DNA of 64,000 bases from Chitinophaga arvensicola (GCF_900110835.1 NZ_FOJG01000002.1:3550698-3614697); one strand, 5' to 3'; counted from the first letter of the stretch, positions 8,863-16,158 are shown. A program made the numbers and translations. Notes: a model not told the origin generated them from the sequence alone.

Positions 8863-9063
8863 CTATTTAGCTTTGAAAATTTGGTAATAGTGCGTTAACA
8901 CAAAATTGGAAGCGGCATCCATACCCCAAACCAGCGCGGTAACGAATATTGTTGCTATCAATACAATCATGGTAGATGACTGGAGTTCTTGCCAGGTAGG
9001 CCAGGACACCTTATAAACCAGTTCGTGGTAAGACTCGCGGAAATAATTTCTTACTTTATTCAT
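8863..9063 (-). CDS. secE: Preprotein translocase subunit SecE
   Basis: This 66-residue membrane protein clamps SecY in the Sec translocon. It shows the short form with an amphipathic N-terminal helix (YFRESYHELVYKVSWPTW, the conserved KVSWPT signature) and one transmembrane segment (about 31-55, TMIVLIATIFVTALVWGM). It lies between tRNA-Trp and nusG, the usual bacterial order. Confidence 0.96.
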   Translation of the reverse strand: MNKVRNYFRESYHELVYKVSWPTWQELQSSTMIVLIATIFVTALVWGMDAASNFVLTHYYQIFKAK

Positions 9064-9164
9064 TCTATAAAGTTAACTATTTAAGGTCAATTGTTTAAAG
9101 CCTAAAAAATGGTTGACTTGTTTTATTGTAACAATTCAACCATTTAATTATTTTTTAAACCTTG

Positions 9165-9235
9165 CACGGGTACTAGGATTCGAACCCAGATCAAAGGTTT
9201 TGGAGACCCGTATGCTACCGTTGCACCATACCCGT
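9165..9235 (-). tRNA. trnW: tRNA-Trp (anticodon CCA)
   Basis: A 71-base cloverleaf reads on the minus strand: acceptor ACGGGTA/TACCCGT, D-arm GTGC..GCAT, anticodon loop CTCCAAA giving CCA, and T-arm CTGGG-TTCGAAT-CCTAG. The anticodon stem has one weak outer pair. It sits between tuf and secE, where trnW is found in many bacteria. CCA is not encoded. Confidence 0.95.
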
Positions 9236-9336
9236 GTATAAAGCCATTAGCACTTAGCTTTTATCGTCAGCAAATATATGAAAAAATACTGACATTTAAC
9301 AGCCAAAGCTAATGGCTTTTAATATAATTTAGTTGC

Positions 9337-10524
9337 TTACTTCAGGATTTCAGTAACCTGACCAGCACCTACTGTACGACCACCTTCACGGATAGCGAAC
9401 TTCAGACCTTTGTCCATAGCGATAGGCTGGATCAGTTTAACTGTCAGGCTAACGTTATCACCAGGCATAACCATTTCAACACCTGCTGGTAATTCAACTT
9501 CACCGGTTACGTCAGTAGTACGGAAGTAGAACTGAGGACGGTATTTGTTGAAGAACGGAGTGTGACGGCCACCTTCTTCTTTGCTCAGTACGTATACTTC
9601 GCATTTGAATTCGGAGTGAGGTTTGATAGAACCTGGCTGGCAGATAACCATACCACGACGGATCTGAGTTTTCTCAATACCGCGCAGCAACAGACCAGCG
9701 TTATCACCTGCTTCACCTTCGTCGAGGAGTTTTTTGAACATCTCAACACCAGTACAAGTAGATTTCAGTGATTCTTCCTGCAGACCTACGATTTCAACGT
9801 TCTCACCAACTTTGATACGACCGCGTTCGATACGACCTGTAGCAACGGTACCACGACCGGTGATAGAGAATACGTCTTCTACTGACATCAGGAACGGTTG
9901 ATCAACCGGACGTGGAGGCAGTGGAATGTAAGAGTCAACAGCTTCCATCAGTTGGTCGATAGCAGCTACCCATTTTTCGTCGCCAGCGAGAGCGCCGGTT
10001 GCAGAACCCTGGATTACTGGAACGTTGTCACCATCGAAACCGTTAGAAGACAGCAGATCACGAATTTCGATCTCTACCAGTTCCAGCAGTTCTGGATCGT
10101 CTACCAGATCAACTTTGTTCATGAATACTACGATTTGAGGTACACCTACCTGGCGAGCCAGCAGGATGTGCTCTCTTGTTTGCGGCATAGGACCATCTGT
10201 AGCTGCCACCACGAGGATAGCACCGTCCATCTGAGCAGCACCGGTGATCATATTCTTCACATAGTCAGCGTGACCAGGACAGTCAACGTGAGCATAGTGA
10301 CGAGCAGCTGTCTGATACTCAACGTGAGCTGTATTGATAGTAATACCTCTTTCTTTTTCTTCAGGAGCAGCATCGATCTCATCATATCCTCTCTTCTCTG
10401 CCAGACCTTTATTTGCCAAAATTGTGGTAATGGCAGCAGTCAAAGTAGTTTTACCATGATCCACGTGGCCGATGGTACCAATGTTTACGTGGGGTTTATC
10501 CCGCTTGAAGGTTTCTTTTGCCAT
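9337..10524 (-). CDS. tuf: Elongation factor Tu
   Basis: EF-Tu delivers aminoacyl-tRNA to the ribosome. The 395-residue product has the P-loop GHVDHGKT (19-26), DCPGHADY (near 80), the guanine-specificity NKVD (near 135), and the beta-barrel domains 2 and 3 ending GGRTVGAGQVTEILK. It is flanked by tRNA genes on both sides on the same strand and is likely part of one long tRNA-tuf-tRNA-secE-nusG transcript. Codon use is strongly biased, as expected for high expression. Confidence 0.99.
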   Translation of the reverse strand: MAKETFKRDKPHVNIGTIGHVDHGKTTLTAAITTILANKGLAEKRGYDEIDAAPEEKERGITINTAHVEYQTAARHYAHVDCPGHADYVKNMITGAAQMDGAILVVAATDGPMPQTREHILLARQVGVPQIVVFMNKVDLVDDPELLELVEIEIRDLLSSNGFDGDNVPVIQGSATGALAGDEKWVAAIDQLMEAVDSYIPLPPRPVDQPFLMSVEDVFSITGRGTVATGRIERGRIKVGENVEIVGLQEESLKSTCTGVEMFKKLLDEGEAGDNAGLLLRGIEKTQIRRGMVICQPGSIKPHSEFKCEVYVLSKEEGGRHTPFFNKYRPQFYFRTTDVTGEVELPAGVEMVMPGDNVSLTVKLIQPIAMDKGLKFAIREGGRTVGAGQVTEILK

Positions 10525-10596
10525 TGTATTTTCTTTTTAGATGGTTTGTAAAGATTGTATTGATTGTTGTTTTAAAAAAACGGTTTTACAAACTTG

Positions 10597-10670
10597 TACC
10601 GTTGATGAGAATTGAACTCATGGCCTCCCCTAAACAAAAAAGGGTCGCTCTTCCATTGAGCTACAACGCT
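10597..10670 (-). pseudogene. Degenerate tRNA-like copy of tRNA-Thr with enlarged anticodon loop
   Basis: On the minus strand a 74-base element folds as a tRNA: acceptor AGCGTTG/CAACGGT with one G-G mismatch, D-arm GCTC-AATGGAA-GAGC, and T-arm ATGAG-TTCAATT-CTCAT. The anticodon arm is ACCCT-TTTTTGTTT-AGGGG, a four-pair stem with a nine-base loop, two more than normal. Twenty bases of T-arm and acceptor are identical to the nearby tRNA-Thr(GGT), so it looks like a diverged duplicate. The anticodon is ambiguous. It lies directly upstream of tuf. It could be a dead tRNA or a processing signal. Confidence 0.65.
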
Positions 10671-10700
10671 AAGTTTAAAATTTCGGAGTGCGGAATTTAC

Positions 10701-10726
10701 AAATTCGAATCCCGAAATTCGAATTT
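10701..10726. repeat. Hairpin/direct repeat between tRNA copies
   Basis: AAATTCGAAT occurs twice four bases apart (10701-10710 and 10715-10724). The same bases make a perfect 10-pair hairpin with a CCCGAA loop (10701-10710 with 10717-10726). It lies between tRNA-Thr(GGT) and the degenerate tRNA-like copy. It may be a processing or partial termination structure in the tRNA-tuf transcript. Confidence 0.6.
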
Positions 10727-10785
10727 TATGGAGTTTGTTGAGGCGATTAAAAACTCACTACAACTATTCTTCTAAAATTCTATGG

Positions 10786-10857
<72 letters not shown>

Positions 10858-10878
10858 TTGAAAATTGCTTTAAATGCG

Positions 10879-10951
10879 AGCGGGAGACGAGGTTCGAACC
10901 CGCGACCTACAGCTTGGAAGGCTGTCGCTCTACCAACTGAGCTACTCCCGC
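10879..10951 (-). tRNA. trnG: tRNA-Gly (anticodon TCC)
   Basis: A 73-base cloverleaf on the minus strand: acceptor GCGGGAG/CTCCCGC, anticodon arm ACAGC-CTTCCAA-GCTGT giving TCC, T-loop GGTTCGAACC. No irregularity. Confidence 0.97.
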
Positions 10952-11149
10952 ATTTTTTAATTCTTTTAGCTTTGCTTACATTACTGTAACCACTGCCTAT
11001 AGAATCATCAGAATAAAATTAAGAACTTTAAAAGGCTGTTGTACCACAGGTTTAGGGTATTCTGTCTACTACTTCTGAATTACTCACCTTCTACTCAACA
11101 ACTATGTTCCGCCTCTGCTAAGGGCAAAAGCGGAACACGCTGTATTTTG

Positions 11150-11231
11150 TGGGCAGGATAGGATTCGAACCTATGAAGACGTAGTCAGCGGATTTACAGT
11201 CCGCCCCATTTGGCCGCTCTGGAACCTGCCC
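11150..11231 (-). tRNA. trnY: tRNA-Tyr (anticodon GTA)
   Basis: An 82-base class II tRNA on the minus strand with acceptor GGGCAGG/CCTGCCC, anticodon loop CTGTAAA giving GTA, and a long variable arm (GACTACGTCTTC), as expected for bacterial tRNA-Tyr. Confidence 0.97.
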
Positions 11232-11283
11232 TAACTTCTTTTGATTTTGTCATCCGGTTATATCAACCAAATAAAAATCGATG

Positions 11284-11357
11284 AGCCAGCAGAGGGATTC
11301 GAACCCCCGACCCACTGATTACAAATCAGTAGCTCTGGCCAACTGAGCTATGCTGGC
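11284..11357 (-). tRNA. trnT: tRNA-Thr (anticodon TGT)
   Basis: A 74-base cloverleaf on the minus strand: acceptor GCCAGCA/TGCTGGC, anticodon arm ACTGA-TTTGTAA-TCAGT giving TGT, T-arm closing CGGGG..CCCTC. It is the first RNA of the tRNA-tuf-secE-nusG group. Confidence 0.97.
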
Positions 11358-11407
11358 ATCTTTTCAAAAAACATTCTTTCAATAAAGTAACTCGTTGAAA
11401 GAGAGCG

Positions 11408-11437
11408 CAAAATTAAGCGAATTTTTCAATTCTCAAA
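11408..11437 (-). promoter_or_regulatory. Promoter of the tRNA-tuf-secE-nusG transcript
   Basis: On the minus strand TTTG (11437-11434), 18 bases, then TAATTTTG (11415-11408). The -7 element is perfect and the spacing is one short of the commonest 19. The predicted start is about 45 bases upstream of tRNA-Thr(TGT). Confidence 0.65.
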
Positions 11438-11593
11438 ATCTTTTTTTCAGTTTGTTACAAATATTTAAAAATTTATCTGCTTCCCTGAAAACGCCCTACC
11501 ATAAAGAACTTTGCTACCTTTACCGACCCTCTTTTTGAATCGGGATGGCAAAGGTAGCAAAGAGATTAATATTTCCAAAATTATTTGAGAAAA

Positions 11594-11893
11594 TTATTGA
11601 AATTTCTTTTCCTTCTTTCTTTTTACCTGCTCTACAAGGGATTCAAAAGCCAGGTCGAAGGACTCTTCGAAGGATTTGGACTCGTGCTTTACAAACAAGT
11701 CCTGACGGGGTATTCGAACTCGGATCTCTGCTATTTTATCTTTGATCTGATGCGCAAAATTATCCAACTTTAAAAATACATCCACACTGATGATACGGTC
11801 ATAAAAGGTGTTTAATTTCTGAACTTTCTTGTTCACATGATCTATCAATTTGGAATCAGCATCAAAATGCACAGTTTGAATTTGTACGTTCAT
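11594..11893 (-). CDS. hpf: Ribosome hibernation promoting factor, short form
   Basis: This 99-residue protein is of the HPF/RaiA family that binds the 30S decoding region in slow growth. It begins MNVQIQTVHFDADSKL and has the family beta-alpha pattern (FYDRIISVDVFLKL, then AEIRVRIPRQDLFVKHES) with a basic tail KRKKEKKFQ. It lacks the C-terminal dimerisation domain of long HPF. It sits between the tRNA cluster and the recombinase gene on the same strand; no TAnnTTTG promoter was found upstream. Confidence 0.93.
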   Translation of the reverse strand: MNVQIQTVHFDADSKLIDHVNKKVQKLNTFYDRIISVDVFLKLDNFAHQIKDKIAEIRVRIPRQDLFVKHESKSFEESFDLAFESLVEQVKRKKEKKFQ

Positions 11894-12054
11894 AGCACTA
11901 ATTTTTTAAATATTTAACAATCTGGGTTCTATTTAGTAAAGAACGGTCATAGGCATTCTCTTGTAGTATAATGAACTTGATTACTAATATAGTCACTTTT
12001 GCAATGCAATGCGAATTAGCCGCGTAATATTTTGTTAAAAGCCAAAAATAACTG

Positions 12055-12996
12055 CTACGCTTTTGGGTGCGCCTGCTGATAAACCTTCTTCAACTGTTCA
12101 ATCGTATTATGCGTGTAAACCTGTGTGGCAGCGAGACTGGAGTGTCCGAGCAACTCTTTGATCGCGTTCAGATCCGCTCCATTATTCGCCAGATGTGTAG
12201 CAAACGTATGTCGCAGAATATGCGGACTCTTCTTCTTTAAAGTGGTTATCTGATGTTCTGTGAGGTATTTCCGCACTGTGAGATATACATACTTCGGGTA
12301 TAAACGCTGACCGCTGTGTGGATGCACCAGCAATACTCCGCTCTCAAATTCTTCCAGATGACGGCGCTTCTGATCCATATAATCACGCATCTGCACCAGA
12401 AGCCCCGGACTTACCGGGATAATCCGCTCCTTGCCTCCTTTCCCCATTACCTTCAGTGACTGATTGCCATGATCTACCCTGAACTCCTGTAAAGAGATCA
12501 GCTCAGATAAACGGATGCCCGTCTGGTAAAAGATTTCAAAAATGAGACGATGTGTAATTCCTTCGAAGTCGTCTGCGAAAATATGCAGGGAGGTCACTGA
12601 TACCGGGCTAACGTTGTCTTCCAGCGCCTGCATCCCCTTTTCTTCAATATACCCGGGCAAACGGCGGCTGATCTTGGGCGCAATGACCTTGACCATCGGC
12701 GACTGTTTAATCAGGCCCTGGCGAAGACAGAATTTGAAAAAGGATTTGAGTGTGGAAATTTTCCGGTTAACACTTTTGGCCGTCATGGCATCTTCCATGA
12801 GTTTGGCCAGCCAGCTCCGGATCATGATATGACTGAGATCTTCTACCGGCGTAGTGCTGTATTGAAGGGTCACATAATCGAAAAACTGGAAGAGATCGTT
12901 GCGATAGGCAGTGCAGGTGTGCGCTGAGTAACGTTTCTCGAGCTGTATATAGGAGATGAATCGCTCTGCTAAGGAATATAAAGGTTCGTTCAACAC
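12055..12996 (-). CDS. xerC: Tyrosine recombinase of the XerC/XerD family
   Basis: This site-specific recombinase probably resolves chromosome dimers. From a GTG at 12996 it has 313 residues. The N-terminal SAM-like domain (about 8-95) is followed by the catalytic domain with Arg162 (GIRLSEL), Lys186/189 (GKGGKER), His259 and Arg262 (HILRHTFATHL), His285 (GHSS) and the nucleophile Tyr294 (VYTHNT). An ATG at 13044 would start inside the rpsU terminator hairpin, so the GTG (or TTG at 12993) is preferred. XerC against XerD cannot be told from this window. The position after rpsU argues for housekeeping, not phage origin. Confidence 0.88.
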   Translation of the reverse strand: MLNEPLYSLAERFISYIQLEKRYSAHTCTAYRNDLFQFFDYVTLQYSTTPVEDLSHIMIRSWLAKLMEDAMTAKSVNRKISTLKSFFKFCLRQGLIKQSPMVKVIAPKISRRLPGYIEEKGMQALEDNVSPVSVTSLHIFADDFEGITHRLIFEIFYQTGIRLSELISLQEFRVDHGNQSLKVMGKGGKERIIPVSPGLLVQMRDYMDQKRRHLEEFESGVLLVHPHSGQRLYPKYVYLTVRKYLTEHQITTLKKKSPHILRHTFATHLANNGADLNAIKELLGHSSLAATQVYTHNTIEQLKKVYQQAHPKA

Positions 12997-13003
12997 AAAA
13001 AGA

Positions 13004-13044
13004 TTGATGATTGTAAAGTTATTAAATAACCTTACAATCATCAA
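13004..13044 (-). terminator. Terminator after rpsU
   Basis: A 19-base inverted repeat (one mismatch) with a TAA centre starts 38 bases after the rpsU stop. On the minus strand it is followed by TCTTTTTGTG. It overlaps the first codons of an ATG-initiated reading of the recombinase gene, which bears on that gene's start. Read-through would be needed for cotranscription. Confidence 0.75.
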
Positions 13045-13082
13045 ATATTTTGAGTTGCCATCAGCTTATCGCTGCTGCAATA

Positions 13083-13280
13083 TTAATCTTCAAATTTACC
13101 TGTTGCCAACTGTTGTTTGTAAACGGCTTTTAACACCTGGTTACGACGTTTAACAGATGGTTTAGTAAAAGACTGGCGCGTTCTCAGCTGCAGTAATATG
13201 CGAGCTTTCTCAAACTTCTTTTTGTATTTTTTAAGCGCCTTGTCTATGTTTTCGCAATCTTTAGAATCAATGATCAACAT
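13083..13280 (-). CDS. rpsU: 30S ribosomal protein S21
   Basis: This 65-residue basic protein (MLIIDSKDCENIDKALKKYKKKFEKARI) belongs to the bS21 family of the small subunit, which acts in initiation. It shows the RQSFTKPSVKRRNQV stretch typical of Bacteroidota members. It has its own canonical promoter (13308-13339) and terminator. Confidence 0.96.
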   Translation of the reverse strand: MLIIDSKDCENIDKALKKYKKKFEKARILLQLRTRQSFTKPSVKRRNQVLKAVYKQQLATGKFED

Positions 13281-13307
13281 AATTTTTGCCTCTTATTTTT
13301 AGGAACG

Positions 13308-13339
13308 CAAAGATAACATAAGATTTGTAAAAAAACAAA
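13308..13339 (-). promoter_or_regulatory. Promoter of rpsU
   Basis: On the minus strand TTTG (13339-13336), 20 bases, then TATCTTTG (13315-13308), matching the Bacteroidota -33/-7 consensus. The predicted start lies about 20 bases before the rpsU ATG. Confidence 0.75.
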
Positions 13340-13427
13340 AGACTATAAGAATTATTCAATTTCCCGGTCTTCTTGTTTATAAAAGGTCACCAAAAACGGT
13401 AAAACGGCTGTAAAATACCAGGAACTG

Positions 13428-13682
13428 ATGCACCAGGCCTGCAGCCACAAAGAATGGGGACCAAACCAGTCGCGAGATACCGAAGAGACCATCAACACTG
13501 ATTTTCACGCCATTATGGCTGCTGAAGAAGCCTGCTCTTCCCGGCTGGCCGGAGAACGAACTACTACCCGCAGAAAAGCCCTGGAAAACAAAGGATGGTA
13601 CTACGGGAAAATGGGAAAACCAGGAACGGCTTACAGCAAAACCCTGAAAACACGCGAGATCATTGCGCGGGGGAAAATCTAA
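13428..13682 (+). CDS. Weak orphan reading frame, 84 residues
   Basis: I do not recognise this frame. It is open without ATG back to 13383 and ends at 13682; the product is basic and polar (MHQACSHKEWG...TREIIARGKI) without membrane segments. It lies in the 645-base gap between rpsU and the LexA-like gene. The gap carries about nine GAAAA motifs. No promoter was found. It may be a small accessory gene, a gene remnant or chance. Confidence 0.2.
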   Translation: MHQACSHKEWGPNQSRDTEETINTDFHAIMAAEEACSSRLAGERTTTRRKALENKGWYYGKMGKPGTAYSKTLKTREIIARGKI

Positions 13683-13815
13683 GAAAGATCCAGAAAACCA
13701 ATGAGCTATTACCGGAAAACAAAAAATAAAGCGAATTCATCCACAGAAAACCTGTAAACCAATAAGCGTATTGCGGAAAATGGGAAACCAATGAAGCAAC
13801 TGAAAACGAACGAAA

Positions 13816-13857
13816 GCGTTGCAGGAGGAACCGGTCTCCCTGTTTCCCCTGCAACGC
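13816..13857 (-). terminator. Terminator after the LexA-like gene
   Basis: Ten-base arms GCGTTGCAGG/CCTGCAACGC enclose 22 bases that include the palindrome ACCGGT. On the minus strand the hairpin is followed by TTTCGTTCGTTTTC. It lies about 70 bases after the repressor stop. Confidence 0.6.
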
Positions 13858-13925
13858 CTTCTTCCATTATTATAATAAGGCAAAGGCTTCATCCTCAGAC
13901 AAAGCCCGCATCGATGCCTGCCTGT

Positions 13926-14678
13926 TTAGTCTTTCAGCTTCTTCTTCAACAAGCTAACCTGGTCCTGCAAGTGGCTCACCATATCTGCCAGGTGATTTAC
14001 ACTCATGCGGCTTTGCTGGCCTGCTTTGCTGATGACAGCATCTGACTGCCATAACTCCAGCACTTCTTCCATTTCCACACCATACGGCTCAAACTGAGGG
14101 TTGTCAGACACGAGGGTAATCTTTGATTTGGAGCGGTTATTCTTGATAATACGTTTAAAAACAATGCCCTCACGGGAAGTAATGACCACATAAGTCTCAT
14201 TGTTCTTGATTTCCTCCCATCCATCTACCTTGTGGCAAACGATCACAGAACCGGAGGTAACCGGTAACATGGAATCTCCCGCTATTTCGAAAGCCCTGTA
14301 GTCGCCCGCTCCCAGCATGGGCAACGTAAACGTGTTCAGCTCCTCGATAAATTCATCATCATTGTAACCTGCGAGGTAACCAGCTGCTGCTTTTACCGGC
14401 ACAAAATGAATTGCCTGCCGCGAACTACCCAGTTTTAACTGACGACGCTTTTCCAGGAAATTATCTTTCTGAGATCCCAGATCCCGGCGAAGCAGATCAT
14501 CAATAGATACCCGGAACATATCGCTGACCTGTTCCAGTATCTCTGTGCGGGGTTCTGCACGCTCTTCCTCATATGCCCCCAACAGGGAACGCTTGATCCC
14601 AAGCTTATCGGCAAACTCTTGCTGCGTCCAGGCTTTTTGCTTACGCAGATATTTCAAATTCTGACATACTACGGACAT
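13926..14678 (-). CDS. LexA-like repressor: XRE HTH plus S24 peptidase domain
   Basis: This 250-residue protein has an XRE helix-turn-helix (about 6-62, TQQEFADKLGIKRSLLGAYEEERAEP) and a C-terminal S24 domain. Ser136 in GDSMLPV and Lys175 in IVFKRI form the catalytic pair, and AAAGY (97-101) is a likely self-cleavage site (Ala99-Gly100). The tail (220-250) is a predicted coiled coil. The family acts as a DNA-damage or phage-type repressor that cleaves itself with RecA. Its promoter overlaps the palindrome at 14699-14717, and the same palindrome lies before dinB. It is therefore a good candidate for the SOS regulator of the following genes. It is not LexA proper, which has a winged helix. Confidence 0.88.
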   Translation of the reverse strand: MSVVCQNLKYLRKQKAWTQQEFADKLGIKRSLLGAYEEERAEPRTEILEQVSDMFRVSIDDLLRRDLGSQKDNFLEKRRQLKLGSSRQAIHFVPVKAAAGYLAGYNDDEFIEELNTFTLPMLGAGDYRAFEIAGDSMLPVTSGSVIVCHKVDGWEEIKNNETYVVITSREGIVFKRIIKNNRSKSKITLVSDNPQFEPYGVEMEEVLELWQSDAVISKAGQQSRMSVNHLADMVSHLQDQVSLLKKKLKD

Positions 14679-14681
14679 AAC

Positions 14682-14694
14682 CTAAATAATTTAG
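14682..14694. promoter_or_regulatory. Short palindrome before the LexA-like gene
   Basis: CTAAATAATTTAG is a perfect 6-1-6 palindrome four bases upstream of the start codon and four bases from the 14699-14717 operator. It may be a second, degenerate binding site. Confidence 0.35.
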
Positions 14695-14698
14695 TACC

Positions 14699-14717
14699 TT
14701 GCTAACAAAATTAGCAA
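14699..14717. promoter_or_regulatory. Operator-like palindrome over the repressor promoter
   Basis: TTGCTAA-CAAAA-TTAGCAA has perfect 7-base arms and a 5-base spacer. It fully covers the predicted -7 element of the repressor gene. Two further copies of the same architecture lie at 16122-16158 before dinB. Binding by the S24 repressor is inferred from position and symmetry. Confidence 0.7.
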
Positions 14718-14738
14718 ATAATTTTATAAAATACCAAA
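14706..14738 (-). promoter_or_regulatory. Promoter of the LexA-like gene
   Basis: On the minus strand TTTG (14738-14735), 21 bases, then TAATTTTG (14713-14706). The -7 element lies inside the palindrome at 14699-14717, so repressor binding there would shut off its own transcription. Confidence 0.65.
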
Positions 14739-14758
14739 TATATTCGGGCGGCTTCGCT

Positions 14759-14766
14759 TATTTTTG
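14759..14766 (+). promoter_or_regulatory. -7 element before the small membrane protein
   Basis: TATTTTTG matches TAnnTTTG and lies 21 bases before the ATG at 14788. No TTTG was found at the expected -33 distance. Confidence 0.4.
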
Positions 14767-14787
14767 CCCGGTAAAATCCAACTCGAT

Positions 14788-15237
14788 ATGTTAATTAACT
14801 ATGTACACTCGTTTCTCAGATGGGCTATATTATTGGCTGGACTCTGGGCGGTTATCCGCTCTCTTAAAGGCGTAACAGGGAAAACTCCCTTCACTGCGGC
14901 CGACAGCAAGGCAGGACTTTTCTTCATGATTTTCTGTGATCTGCAACTGGTAGTAGGATTGATCCTGTTTTTTTTAAGCCCGCTTTCCCAGGCTGGTATT
15001 TCCAATATGGGCGGTGCTATGAAAGATCCTGTTTTAAGATTCTTCACCGTAGAACATGAAACAATGGCCATCATCGCCATTGCACTGGTACATATCGGTA
15101 AATCAAAAATAAAGAAAGCGGCTACCGACGCCCAAAAACATAAACTGGGCCTGATCTTCTTCGGTCTTGCCCTGGTCGTGATACTGGCGCTGATTCCATG
15201 GCCTTTCCGCGCAGCACTCGGCAAAGGCTGGTTCTAA
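14788..15237 (+). CDS. Small four-helix membrane protein
   Basis: This 149-residue protein starts MLINYVHSFLRWAILL; an ATG eight codons earlier is less likely because it falls close behind the -7 element. Four hydrophobic segments are visible (about 4-24, 40-62, 86-104 and 118-140). Conserved-looking histidines near the membrane (VHSFLRW, VEHETMA, ALVHIG) recall small b-type cytochrome-like proteins of Bacteroidota, but haem binding is a guess. It is divergent from the LexA-like gene and has its own terminator. Whether the operator at 14699-14717 also controls it is unknown. Confidence 0.75.
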   Translation: MLINYVHSFLRWAILLAGLWAVIRSLKGVTGKTPFTAADSKAGLFFMIFCDLQLVVGLILFFLSPLSQAGISNMGGAMKDPVLRFFTVEHETMAIIAIALVHIGKSKIKKAATDAQKHKLGLIFFGLALVVILALIPWPFRAALGKGWF

Positions 15238-15258
15238 ACCTGGTTTCCAAAAAATTAC

Positions 15259-15294
15259 AATGGCGTCTCCTTATCAGGGACGCCATTTTTTTTC
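15259..15294 (+). terminator. Terminator after the small membrane protein
   Basis: Stem AATGGCGTC/GACGCCATT followed by eight Ts, 22 bases after the stop codon. It can serve both strands only weakly, because the T-run is on the plus side. Confidence 0.85.
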
Positions 15295-15317
15295 TGATGT
15301 ATTGATTGACCACTGAA

Positions 15318-15989
15318 TTAACCCTTGTCTTTATTGTATAACCGGAAAGAATAAATGTAAGGCAGCGCCGCCAGTACAATCGCCACAAAGAAAATAATGA
15401 ATACACCTGTGATCAGCGACAGGAAAAATCCGGCCACAATGATCACCACGCCGGCGCTGATCCATAACCGGCTGGCCATCTGGTGCGTTTCTGTCCATAC
15501 TTCCGTACTCTGTAAAGTCCACGGCGTTCTTACCCCTACGTAATTATTGGGCTTCAATTTACGCAGGTAAGCGCCGATACCCACAATGAGCAATCCCACC
15601 CCGATAAACGCCCAGCGCTCCATCACAAACGATTTCCCCTGACTTACCAGGAAGATAATAATGCAGGTAAAAACAGCCTGGTAAGAATGAATCAAAAAAC
15701 GGATCCGGTAATATTCCTTATGCTCCATCTCAATAGCAGAAGGCCTTATCTGGGCTTCATCGGCCCTCGGAATATAGCGGAACAGGAAATAAATCAACGC
15801 ATTTGTAAAAAAGAGAAAGATCATTAAGAGGAGAAAATCACTTTTGGTGCCCATCTCAGGCGAACCTGCTACATTTCCGTCATTCGAAAGAACAGCCGGT
15901 AAGTGGTTCCAGATGATGGCCAGGTAAGCCATCGGTACCAGCAACAACGCCAGGATCAATAATTCTCTGGTAAAATCCGGTTTTTTCAT
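15318..15989 (-). CDS. SdpI/YhfL-type membrane protein
   Basis: This 223-residue protein has six hydrophobic segments and the SdpI-family block KPNNYVGVRTPWTLQSTEVW (about 144-163), followed by HQMASRLW. An N-terminal DUF1648-like part (AIIWNHLPAVLSNDG) precedes it. In Bacillus, SdpI is the immunity protein to the SdpC killing factor; most family members have no known toxin partner and none is evident here. It is transcribed away from dinB. A weak -7 (TAACTTTA) lies at 16087-16080. Confidence 0.82.
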   Translation of the reverse strand: MKKPDFTRELLILALLLVPMAYLAIIWNHLPAVLSNDGNVAGSPEMGTKSDFLLLMIFLFFTNALIYFLFRYIPRADEAQIRPSAIEMEHKEYYRIRFLIHSYQAVFTCIIIFLVSQGKSFVMERWAFIGVGLLIVGIGAYLRKLKPNNYVGVRTPWTLQSTEVWTETHQMASRLWISAGVVIIVAGFFLSLITGVFIIFFVAIVLAALPYIYSFRLYNKDKG

Positions 15990-16121
15990 GTGGAGATCAG
16001 TTTAAAGGTGCATTACTCCCGATTTTCCTTCATTTCCATTCTCTTACCTACTACATATTGATTGCCAGATATGTTGTATTAAAGTTACGAAAATTGAGGC
16101 GACCAGAAATTCCAATATTTT

Positions 16122-16140
16122 TTGCTAATTTTATTAGTAT
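16122..16140. promoter_or_regulatory. Operator-like palindrome 1 before dinB
   Basis: TTGCTAA-TTTTA-TTAGTAT has 7-base arms with two mismatches and the same 5-base spacer as the site over the repressor promoter. The left arm is identical to that site. It sits in the 304-base gap between the SdpI-like gene and dinB, which otherwise holds nothing recognisable. Confidence 0.6.
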
Positions 16141-16158
16141 TACTAAATAAATTAGTAA
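16140..16158. promoter_or_regulatory. Operator-like palindrome 2 before dinB
   Basis: TTACTAA-ATAAA-TTAGTAA has perfect 7-base arms and a 5-base spacer. It shares one base with palindrome 1, placing the two centres 18 bases apart, suited to side-by-side dimers on nearly the same DNA face. It lies 135 bases before the dinB ATG. Confidence 0.65.

Noticed and set aside
9898..10551. A 217-residue plus-strand frame opposite tuf
   Set aside because: Shadow of tuf; Cys/His/Ser-rich translation is typical of antisense frames.
12055..13044. Phage or integron origin for the tyrosine recombinase
   Set aside because: No att-like direct repeats, no phage genes and a housekeeping setting beside rpsU.
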